From the NCBI GenBank assembly GCA_903822375.1, contig CAIJOU010000795.1, forward strand, positions 1 to 14,328: DNA of 14,328 bases. The letters are read 5' to 3'. The DNA comes from Candidatus Hydrogenedentota bacterium. Its GTDB lineage: Bacteria > Hydrogenedentota > Hydrogenedentia > Hydrogenedentales > CAITNO01. The notes under the pieces are model-generated. The model was given only the letters and a program-made list of their open reading frames with translations. It was not told the DNA's origin and made no database searches. Numbering within the stretch: the stretch's first letter is position 1; every line of letters starts with the position of its first letter. The position numbers and the translations under genes are program-made. Below are positions 1 to 6,627 of this stretch, in pieces.

Positions 1-34
1 GCGCCGCGGGAAACTGGACGGCTTCCTGCGGCGC
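1..34 (-). terminator. stem-loop just after the ChbG-like gene, cut by window edge
   Basis: Positions 1-12 pair with 23-34 as a 12-bp stem with one G-T wobble and a 10-nt loop. It begins 15 nt beyond the stop codon (49-51) of the minus-strand deacetylase gene, where an intrinsic terminator would sit. Any U-tract would lie to the left of base 1 and cannot be seen, so the terminator role is an inference. It could also be a plain GC-rich hairpin or the arm of a longer repeat that the window truncates. Confidence 0.45.
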
Positions 35-48
35 GTTTGATGAAGGGG

Positions 49-1056
49 CTATTTTCCTTTGTGCTTCTCTTGTTCTTCCCAGCCGTACTTGGCGCGGGGG
101 ATCGGCTTGCCGGTGCGCTGGAGTTCGCGCAGTTCGCGGTAACTGATGCGCTGGATGCCCTGCTCGTCCATCCACTTGACCGTGGCCGGGTCGGCAAAGA
201 AATTGGTGTCGGCGATGCGGCGGTCGGCCGAACCGGTCGTTGCGTGAATCTCTTCGCTCTCAACGGCGCAGTGAATGTACAGCTCGCTCACTTTTCCGGC
301 GGGAATCTTGGACATGAGATCCTTGAAATACGACTCCGTCGCCGCGATGCTCGGCGGACCGTCCATGTACAGCATCTCCGGATGGAGCACGCCCATCTCG
401 TCCGCCTTGTCGATCAGGTAGCCGCCGCCGGCTTTGTCCATGATGTCATGTCCAGCCATGCGGCAGGGCAGGTTAAACTCTTTGGCGAGTTTGAGGTACA
501 GCTCATGGTAGAGCGGATTGTACTGCATGGTGCCCATGTGCGAGTCGATGTGGGTGATGTTCACGCCGCTGGCGATGGCGCGGCTAATCTGGGTGCGAAT
601 CTCCTTTTCCACATCCTCGATGGTCGCGCTGCCGTAGACCAGGATCACGTCGTCCCAAAGATAGCCGTCGGGCGAGCACAGGCTGGGCGCACCGCCGACA
701 CCGAGGCAGGGCCCCCACTTGTAGCCGCCCCATTCGCTGGTAAGGGTGGTGTGGACGCCGATGCTGGCCTGCGGGCGGGCCTTGGCCCACTTGAGCGCCT
801 CAACATTCCAGCCGCAGGGCATCATGACCGTGGCCGAGGTCAGACCGCCGTTTATGAGCGCCTTGTAGGTGCCCTCATTGGTGGCGTGGTTCATGCCAAA
901 GTCATCCCCGTTGAGGATCAGGACCTTGGCGTCTTTGGCGAAGCCCAGGCGCTCCACCAGGGACGGCTTGGCGGCATTGTCCTGGGCGCCACATACGGGC
1001 GCCACAAGGGCCAGGCAAAACAGCCCGGCCGCAACGGCTACGGCGAATCTTTTCAT
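49..1056 (-). CDS. secreted ChbG/YdjC (HpnK)-family carbohydrate deacetylase
   Basis: A 335-residue protein of the YdjC/ChbG family, metal-dependent deacetylases that remove N-acetyl groups from amino sugars such as chito-oligosaccharides. Visible family motifs are NGDDFG at residues 49-54 (family NADDFG, metal-binding aspartates), GVH at 100-102, and THIDSH at 168-173 with two histidines. The late family motif HPG is replaced by HCA at 262-264. Residues 1-24 form a signal peptide (MKR, hydrophobic core, CGA before Gln25), so it probably acts outside the cytoplasm, unlike E. coli ChbG. The start is supported by AGGAG at 1065-1069, 8 nt upstream of the ATG. It lies 76 bp downstream of the YfhO-like gene on the same strand and may share its transcript. 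Family assignment is firm. The substrate is not visible, and a degenerate or non-amino-sugar role is possible given the altered last motif. Confidence 0.88.
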   Translation of the reverse strand: MKRFAVAVAAGLFCLALVAPVCGAQDNAAKPSLVERLGFAKDAKVLILNGDDFGMNHATNEGTYKALINGGLTSATVMMPCGWNVEALKWAKARPQASIGVHTTLTSEWGGYKWGPCLGVGGAPSLCSPDGYLWDDVILVYGSATIEDVEKEIRTQISRAIASGVNITHIDSHMGTMQYNPLYHELYLKLAKEFNLPCRMAGHDIMDKAGGGYLIDKADEMGVLHPEMLYMDGPPSIAATESYFKDLMSKIPAGKVSELYIHCAVESEEIHATTGSADRRIADTNFFADPATVKWMDEQGIQRISYRELRELQRTGKPIPRAKYGWEEQEKHKGK

Positions 1057-1132
1057 GGAAACGGCTCCTGTTAAAACGGTTGAATGGTTTCGATTGGACC
1101 GGGCAGTCAGCCCCGGGGTTTCTCTTTGAATG

Positions 1133-3343
1133 TCATCGCGGCAAACGCCGTCGATAGACTATCGCCAGCAGCAGCAGCACCGCCGCTCCGCCCAGCGACA
1201 CCGCCGCACCGACGCGGAAGGACGCGGGAGAATAGTTGAACACAACCTCGCGCGCGCCCTGGCCCACTTCCACGCCGCGGAACACGCCGTCCACGGCGAG
1301 CACGGGCACCGCGTTGCCGTCCACCGTGGCCTGCCAACCGGGATACCACATGTCGGCCAGCACCAGCACGCCGGGCCGGGTCCCTTCCGCGATATGCACC
1401 ACCACGCGGTCGGATTCGTAGGGCTCGGCGATGGAAACCGCCGCCACTGGACCGTCGTCCTTTTCAGGCAGGGTGCCGCCCTCGATTTGGGGCGGCCCGT
1501 CCAGCTTCAGCGCAAGCGGTTCAAAGTGCTCGACCTTGCGGCCCGCATAGATCATGCGCGCACGGGGCCGCACATCCAGGTCCTTGAGCAGGATCGCGCC
1601 CGAAGGAAACACCTCCAGGATATTGAGCGCCGGCCGCAGGACGGCGAACTGGCCCTGAATATCCTGCCGCGTGAGCAGCAGCGCGCCGGCGGCACCGAGC
1701 CGCATGAGGGATGGGTCGGCGGCGGCGCGGCTCATGAAGCGCTCATATCGGCGCAGGGTAACCCCCGAGGGATTGTAGACTTGGGCGATTCCCTGCGCGG
1801 CCAGCGGCCAGCGTCTGAGCGCGCCGCTTCCGGCCACCCGGTCATGGGCATCACGCAGGCGCGTGATGAACGAAGTCTCGGGAAAGGCGGTGTCCGCGGG
1901 GGTCCATGCACGGGCGGGGCCGTAGGCCCAAAGCCCCGAAAGCATGACGATTATGGCCAGGCCGTAACCCATGGTTCCCCGCTTGGGTCTGAGCAGCGTC
2001 ACCAGCAGCAGCACCGCGAACAGCAGGGCCAGGCCGATTTCCACCAGAATGTCATGGCGCAGCGCCCCCGGCGCAGTGCTGCCGCGCAGCGCCAGCCCTG
2101 CCGTCAGCAGTCCGCCGCCCCACAGCACCGCGGCCCAACGGGCAAAACGTCGCAGGGCAGCCTTGCATCCGTCTATGTCGAGTTGCAGCCATTCCTCCGC
2201 CGATGCGGCGGCCAGAATGCTCAGGGCGAGCGGCCAGAACAGGTAGAAATGCTCCGTTCGCGGCCAGGGCCACTCCCGCGTCTGCTCCAGCAGTCCGCCG
2301 AGAAAAAGGGGCGCCGTCCCGAAAGCCAGTGCCGTAATCAGCAGGGTTTCCAGGCGGCGGCGGCGGTTCTTGTTGGATAGACGGTGCACGGAAAGCCAAA
2401 GTGCCACAATCAGCAGGAACAATCCGCCCACATGCATGCAGAGCGCGGCGCGCGACGTGCCGCCCGCCGGAGCGGTCCGCATCACGGGGTACACCAGATA
2501 GGCCAGTTCGGTCCAGACGGGCACGGTCCCCAGCTTTTCCAGTGCCGCCGGATGCTGGGCCTTGTATTCGATATAGGGGAAAAGCTGCACCGCAATGACG
2601 GTCAGGCCCCCCGCAATGGCGCCGAAGAGCGCGACATAGGCGCCAAGGATATGGGTCAGTCGGCGGTCACGCAGCCGGTATACCGGCAGGACCAGCAACA
2701 GGAACGCCATGCCCGCCACCATGGCCTCGGGCGAACCGCCAAGCCCCGCCAGCGCCATCACGAGCGCCAGCATGGGCCAGACGCGAAAATCGCCGTGCAG
2801 AAGTCGGTAGGTCCAGCCCAGCAGAAGAGGGAACCAGGGAACAGCATCGGCCAGCGGTTCCAGCGGCTGGGCAAACAGCGGGGAACTGAACTGAAACACC
2901 ACCCCGGCCAGCAATGCCAGCGGCGGGGCATAATTGAAGCGTCGCGCCACGACATAGGCGCAGGCGCCCCCCACCAGAAGCTTGAGAAAAATGCTCGCGA
3001 CCAGCGCGCCGCCAAGGGGAAGCAGATAGAAGGGAATGGAAAACGGCGACAGGGCGCGGGTGCGCCACAGGGCCAGGAAGGGCATTCCAAACCCCTCCAG
3101 CGGATTCCATAGCGGCAGTTCGTGCGACCGGGCCGACTGGCCCATAAAGGAATACCAGGGATAATAGCGTAGCACCAGGCTGCTGTCCGCCGACCCGTCG
3201 GGGATGACGGCGCCCACCGGACGAGCCTCCTGCCAGGGTGCCAGGGAGAGCACCCCTTCAAGCGAGGCGGGCGCGCCGCCCTTGGACAGGGCGGGGAAAA
3301 GGAGCACGAACGGCGCCACGCAAAGCAGCGCCATGCAAATCAT
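1133..3343 (-). CDS. YfhO-family multi-pass membrane protein (GT-C-like)
   Basis: A large integral membrane protein of about 736 residues with some 12-14 hydrophobic segments. Family signs are the YYPWYSF segment followed by PLWNP near residues 60-81, and the C-terminal WYPGWQATVDG near residue 666, followed by a beta-rich stretch and a last membrane helix ending in YRRRLPR. In Bacillus and Listeria, YfhO acts as a GT-C glycosyltransferase that uses a polyprenyl-phosphate sugar made by a GT2 enzyme; that function is inferred here. The open frame extends to an ATG at 3445, but that codon lies inside an inverted-repeat element and overlaps a candidate -35 box, so I reject it. Candidate starts are GTG 3376 (GGGG 9 nt upstream, gives a basic PRRQR N-terminus), ATG 3343, and ATG 3334 (GGAAGG 10 nt upstream). 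The exact start is uncertain by about 14 codons. The stop is followed after 76 bp by the deacetylase gene. Confidence 0.85.
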   Translation of the reverse strand: MICMALLCVAPFVLLFPALSKGGAPASLEGVLSLAPWQEARPVGAVIPDGSADSSLVLRYYPWYSFMGQSARSHELPLWNPLEGFGMPFLALWRTRALSPFSIPFYLLPLGGALVASIFLKLLVGGACAYVVARRFNYAPPLALLAGVVFQFSSPLFAQPLEPLADAVPWFPLLLGWTYRLLHGDFRVWPMLALVMALAGLGGSPEAMVAGMAFLLLVLPVYRLRDRRLTHILGAYVALFGAIAGGLTVIAVQLFPYIEYKAQHPAALEKLGTVPVWTELAYLVYPVMRTAPAGGTSRAALCMHVGGLFLLIVALWLSVHRLSNKNRRRRLETLLITALAFGTAPLFLGGLLEQTREWPWPRTEHFYLFWPLALSILAAASAEEWLQLDIDGCKAALRRFARWAAVLWGGGLLTAGLALRGSTAPGALRHDILVEIGLALLFAVLLLVTLLRPKRGTMGYGLAIIVMLSGLWAYGPARAWTPADTAFPETSFITRLRDAHDRVAGSGALRRWPLAAQGIAQVYNPSGVTLRRYERFMSRAAADPSLMRLGAAGALLLTRQDIQGQFAVLRPALNILEVFPSGAILLKDLDVRPRARMIYAGRKVEHFEPLALKLDGPPQIEGGTLPEKDDGPVAAVSIAEPYESDRVVVHIAEGTRPGVLVLADMWYPGWQATVDGNAVPVLAVDGVFRGVEVGQGAREVVFNYSPASFRVGAAVSLGGAAVLLLLAIVYRRRLPR

Positions 3344-3416
3344 GCCTTCCAACCGTTGTCGCCTGGGCACCAGCACGTAATACAACCCCGGGGTTCGTCC
3401 ATTCCCTGCCAAACAC

Positions 3417-3445
3417 AATGTAGGACAGCCGCCCTCGGCTGTCAT
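3417..3445 (-). promoter_or_regulatory. candidate sigma70-type promoter for the YfhO-like gene, inside the repeat
   Basis: Read on the minus strand, ATGACA (3445-3440, 5/6 to TTGACA) is followed after exactly 17 nt by TACATT (3422-3417, 4/6 to TATAAT). Transcription would begin near 3410, giving a leader of roughly 35-75 nt to the likely start codons (3376, 3343, 3334). This supports a start downstream of 3445. It is a consensus match only. Confidence 0.4.
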
Positions 3446-3492
3446 TCCCCGACATTCACCTCAAGCCGACGTTCGGGGTACTGTCCCACATT
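3417..3492. repeat. nested inverted-repeat element (REP/MITE-like)
   Basis: The 12-bp ends AATGTAGGACAG (3417-3428) and CTGTCCCACATT (3481-3492) are inverted copies with one mismatch. Inside are a perfect 8-bp stem with a 4-nt loop (GACAGCCG 3424-3431, CGGCTGTC 3436-3443) and a second arm pair (CCCCGA 3447-3452, TCGGGG 3473-3478). Nested palindromes in an intergenic region are typical of REP or MITE-like elements. No second copy is visible in this window, so mobility is an inference. Confidence 0.55.
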
Positions 3493-3550
3493 AAGAATTC
3501 AAAGTATAGCGAACGGACCCCCCCCGGCGCATCCGCACGTATCGGGCAGG

Positions 3551-3579
3551 TGGAGACCGGTGCTCAGGCGCGGTATAAT
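3551..3579 (+). promoter_or_regulatory. candidate sigma70-type promoter for the oxidoreductase gene
   Basis: A perfect TATAAT lies at 3574-3579, and TGGAGA (4/6 to TTGACA) at 3551-3556 with a 17-nt spacer. The predicted start near 3586 leaves a leader of about 134 nt before the ATG at 3720. A perfect 10-bp palindrome, CAATCGATTG (3589-3598), lies just downstream and could be an operator. Consensus match only. Confidence 0.45.
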
Positions 3580-3719
3580 GGAGCCTGTCAATCGATTGCG
3601 GTCATCCCGATAACGGCGTCACGGACTGACGGCACAGAATCCTCCAAAGTCCCCGGCGCCTGTTCGACCACCCAAGTGCGCCTTTTCAGACGTGCCAGAC
3701 CGCACAACGGGAATCTCTC

Positions 3720-4826
3720 ATGAAAGACGTATCGCTCCCCCGCGCCCTGGCCGTTGCCGGAGGCTGGGGTTATATTGGCAGGCATTTTGTCGATGCCGCC
3801 GCGGCGCTGGATATTCCGGTCTACGTTCGTGACCCGGGACCCATTCCGGCCGGACTGGACCGGGACCGGGTGGAGGTGATTGGCGATGATGACGGTTTCT
3901 ACAGTCTGCCGGCAGACTTCTTTCATATCGCGCTGCACCCGACCGACCGGCGGGCCGCGCTGCAGCGTCTGGCCGACCGTCTTGCCCGCGGCGACCGGTT
4001 CATGGTGCTCAACGAAAAGCCCATGGCCGCGCCGGAGTCTCCCGGGGAATGCGCCGAACTGCAACAGCTCGTGGACAACTCGGGCATGTGCATGTTCTTC
4101 GATTTTCCGGAACTGTTCGACCCGATAACCCTGCGGGTACGGGCGTTCCTGAGTTCCTTCGACGAGGTGCGCATTGATGAAATGCGCATGACACGGTCAA
4201 AAGACCGGGAAGACCCCGCGAACCCGCGCAATTACAAGATCATGGTGCCGATTCAGTACCAGGAGACGGTGCACTGCCTGGCGTGGGTGTTTACCTGCCT
4301 CGCCGAGGCCCGGGGCGGGCTGGACCATGTCTGGGACGGGGGCGTAACCGTGGAGGGCACGGCCGTGCCCTACCATCCGCCCAACCCGGCGTCATACCGC
4401 TACCCGGTGGACGGCCGTTTCGCGGGCAATGTGCACTTTGGCGACAGCACGGTGCATCTGCTCACCGATTTCACCAGCAACGCGCCGCGCACGAAACGGC
4501 GCACGGTGCGCGGCGTGGGCGACGGCGTGCCGTTTGTCATTGAGGCGGAGTATCTGGAGGGACACAAGTTCCTCGCCATAGACGGCAAAGACATCGGGTT
4601 CTCCCAGGACGCCAACGTCTACCAGTCGGTCATCCGACAGGGCTGGCAGTGGTACCTGCATCCCTGTCTGGACGATGCCGCCCTCCATCCCACGCCGGCC
4701 TTCGCCCACCGCACCTACATGCTTTCGGCCATGCTCTGGGACGCCTGCCACCTCGGCGGACCGCGACGCGTGTCCAATCTCCAAGAGTTCCTGGCGTACA
4801 GCCCAGGCTTCACCGCCCCGAAATAG
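3720..4826 (+). CDS. Gfo/Idh/MocA-family oxidoreductase, cytoplasmic
   Basis: A 368-residue NAD(P)-dependent sugar-type oxidoreductase. The N-terminal Rossmann fold shows AVAGGWGYIG at residues 11-20 as the dinucleotide loop, and NEKPM at 98-102 is the family EKP motif with its lysine. The C-terminal half fits the alpha/beta substrate domain; YQETVH (180-185) sits where the family catalytic histidine is expected, but the usual downstream aspartate is not obvious. There is no signal peptide, so it acts in the cytoplasm, unlike the second Gfo/Idh gene in this window. The ATG at 3720 has only a weak GGGA about 8 nt upstream. The gene stands alone on the plus strand, and its last 17 bp overlap the convergent membrane-protein gene. 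Family assignment is good. The substrate cannot be read from sequence, and the dinucleotide loop is unusual for the family (GGWGYIG, not GxGxxG/A), so it may belong to a divergent branch. Confidence 0.82.
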   Translation: MKDVSLPRALAVAGGWGYIGRHFVDAAAALDIPVYVRDPGPIPAGLDRDRVEVIGDDDGFYSLPADFFHIALHPTDRRAALQRLADRLARGDRFMVLNEKPMAAPESPGECAELQQLVDNSGMCMFFDFPELFDPITLRVRAFLSSFDEVRIDEMRMTRSKDREDPANPRNYKIMVPIQYQETVHCLAWVFTCLAEARGGLDHVWDGGVTVEGTAVPYHPPNPASYRYPVDGRFAGNVHFGDSTVHLLTDFTSNAPRTKRRTVRGVGDGVPFVIEAEYLEGHKFLAIDGKDIGFSQDANVYQSVIRQGWQWYLHPCLDDAALHPTPAFAHRTYMLSAMLWDACHLGGPRRVSNLQEFLAYSPGFTAPK

Positions 4827-6627
4827 GCACAGCCTCCGCAGGTGCCTTGGGCGTCGCGGGGTTTTCCTGCGGTCTTCCGGTGATGCGGCCCAGCAGTTCC
4901 GACAGGGTGTCGGCGGCAAGCCGCTGGCTTTGCGCGGCGCGCTCCTTCCGTGCGGCGCCGACGTGGGTCACGTAATAGACCAGCGGGCTGTCCGTCAGGC
5001 TCCACAGCCGGCTGTGAAAGGCCGGATTGTCCACATTGAGCCCCAACTCCACCGACTTCACAAAAGCGGGGTCTTTGCGCATGGCCTCCGCCTCGTTCTT
5101 GTCAAGGAGGATGATCGGATTGGGCTGGTCGTTTCTTGCCACGACCGTGGCTTTCCGGTTGTTCCACCCATCCTGGTCATAAAGGGTTACGCCGATTATT
5201 TGCACGGCCGCGGACCAGAGGAGCGCGGCGGCGAACAGTCCGCGAAGGAGAGTGTTCTTCCACAACAAATCCATCACCGGGATGAGCATGAGGGACAGGA
5301 ACACCGTGATGTCGAGCACCAGGCGATACCCGAAAGCCCCCCCACCCCCCCAGCAGAAGAACTTCGACTCCAGGCAAAGAATCAACAGTGCGGCCACGGC
5401 AAGGGGCCGCAGGGCGGCGCACTTGGGACTGGTCCAGATGCGGACCATGCCCGGAATTGCGAAAAGAAAGAACGGAGAATAGACGAACAGGCCGCGCGCC
5501 GGGCTCATGAGCAGTCCGGCGAGGCCCTCCGACAGGGGGGCCTGCCAGAGGGACGGTGAACCCGTCATCGCGACCGCGATGTTTCGGCTGGACTCACTTT
5601 GGCCGAAGGCAAAGAACGAGCCCAGACTGTGGTGGTTGAAAAGGGCCAGCGCCACGGCAAAGGGCAGGCCGGCCAACGCATAGGCGGCGAAGGCCTTCCG
5701 GTCCCGCAGGAGCAGCCAGACACCGGCGCACAGCACGACAATGGCGCTCGTCGGACGGCACCATACGGCCGCCGCCCATACCATGGCGCACGGCGCCGCC
5801 AGCCACCGAATCCGCTCAATGCGGAGGAACAGGCAGGTGCCCAGCGCGAGATAAAACACGGTCGGCGTCTGTTGCCAGAGTCCCTGGCTGCACGTGCTCC
5901 ACACGCAGGTTCCCAGGCCGTAGGCCAGCGCGACGACCAGGGCGTTCCTGCGTCCGGTCAGAGCGAGGGCGGCAAGATACAGAAACACCGCCGACAGCGC
6001 AACGAGGGCGGCGGCGATTTCCCTGCCCGTGAACCACACCAGTTGTGGATGTGCGGCCAGTTTGGGGATGAAGTATTCCATAACGGCAAAGACCGGTAGG
6101 GCGGTGAGGGTCGCGCCCATCCCGTAAATATTCACGTAGTGCCCGGGCTCCGCGCCTTCAACGAGGTAATACTTGCAGCCCACCAGTTTAAGCGTTCCCT
6201 CCGCATACTGGCGCCGCAGGTCGGGTGTCCAGAAATTGACTTCCGTGAGCGGCCCCCCCTCGACATTGCCGGAACGCCAGTTAAACATGAAGGGATGGCT
6301 GTCCGCAGTAAAGGTGAGCCCCCCGCCATCCAGGATGTGCAGCGGCTGCCACACGTTCGTCGTCAAGTCGTTCATGCAAATGTAGTCAGGGTTCAGGTTG
6401 TACACAAAGAAAAGAAGGAGGAACAGGAGCCAGGCCCTGTGCGGCGGTGTTTTAGTCTCATCCGCAACGTCCGTGACTGCAACGCCGTCTGCCGTTTCCT
6501 TTTCAGGGATTTCGATACGCTCTTCCACTGGCGGAATGTCTCCTTCTCTCCAGTCGCGTCGGCCATCCAAAGTGTTTACAAAGTGACCTTTTCCAAATGG
6601 AACGGATGCCAACGGCTCTTTCGTCAT
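4810..6627 (-). CDS. multi-pass membrane protein, putative GT-C glycosyltransferase (paralog 1)
   Basis: A 605-residue membrane protein with a roughly 65-residue charged N-terminus, a first helix at about 66-80, a large loop of about 90 residues containing NPDYICMND, then some 11 further helices and a hydrophilic C-terminal tail. This layout (large first outer loop with acidic residues, helix bundle) resembles GT-C transferases of the GT39/ArnT kind. That is an inference from architecture, not a confirmed family hit. It is a close tandem paralog of the next gene upstream (6627-8336), with long identical blocks such as GQSESSRN and GSPSLWQAPLSEGLAGLL. I chose the ATG at 6627-6625: it overlaps the preceding TGA as TGATG and has GGAG 5 nt upstream, whereas the TTG at 6630 would be only 2 nt from that site. 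Unusual: residues 425-430 read CWGGGG where the paralog has CWWGGW, coded by a C7-A-C7 tract at 5337-5351. Confidence 0.78.
   Translation of the reverse strand: MTKEPLASVPFGKGHFVNTLDGRRDWREGDIPPVEERIEIPEKETADGVAVTDVADETKTPPHRAWLLFLLLFFVYNLNPDYICMNDLTTNVWQPLHILDGGGLTFTADSHPFMFNWRSGNVEGGPLTEVNFWTPDLRRQYAEGTLKLVGCKYYLVEGAEPGHYVNIYGMGATLTALPVFAVMEYFIPKLAAHPQLVWFTGREIAAALVALSAVFLYLAALALTGRRNALVVALAYGLGTCVWSTCSQGLWQQTPTVFYLALGTCLFLRIERIRWLAAPCAMVWAAAVWCRPTSAIVVLCAGVWLLLRDRKAFAAYALAGLPFAVALALFNHHSLGSFFAFGQSESSRNIAVAMTGSPSLWQAPLSEGLAGLLMSPARGLFVYSPFFLFAIPGMVRIWTSPKCAALRPLAVAALLILCLESKFFCWGGGGAFGYRLVLDITVFLSLMLIPVMDLLWKNTLLRGLFAAALLWSAAVQIIGVTLYDQDGWNNRKATVVARNDQPNPIILLDKNEAEAMRKDPAFVKSVELGLNVDNPAFHSRLWSLTDSPLVYYVTHVGAARKERAAQSQRLAADTLSELLGRITGRPQENPATPKAPAEAVPISGR

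Larger units (their letters stand above)
3377..3719. other. intergenic region between divergent genes
   Basis: This 343-bp non-coding stretch separates the minus-strand YfhO-like gene from the plus-strand oxidoreductase gene. It contains a 76-bp nested inverted repeat (3417-3492) with a minus-strand promoter candidate, a C8 run at 3518-3525, a plus-strand TATAAT promoter candidate (3551-3579) and a 10-bp palindrome (3589-3598). I saw no convincing small gene. Short open frames on both strands here lack ribosome-binding sites or recognisable content. Confidence 0.6.

Noticed and set aside
37..1074. A 345-codon plus-strand open frame opposite the deacetylase gene
   Set aside because: The minus-strand protein has a signal peptide, family motifs and AGGAG before its start; the plus frame has no family features.
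1109..1129. Plus-strand terminator-like CCCCGGGG followed by TTTCTCTTT
   Set aside because: It lies on the strand opposite to both flanking genes and the stem is only a short self-complementary run.
1130..2380. A 416-codon plus-strand open frame opposite the YfhO-like gene
   Set aside because: Low-complexity translation rich in Gln, His and Arg, antisense to membrane helices of a recognised family.
3344..3445. N-terminal extension of the YfhO-like protein to ATG 3445
   Set aside because: The ATG and first codons lie within the inverted-repeat element and coincide with a candidate -35 box; no ribosome-binding site is present and the extra residues are unlike a family N-terminus. A start at GTG 3376 remains possible.
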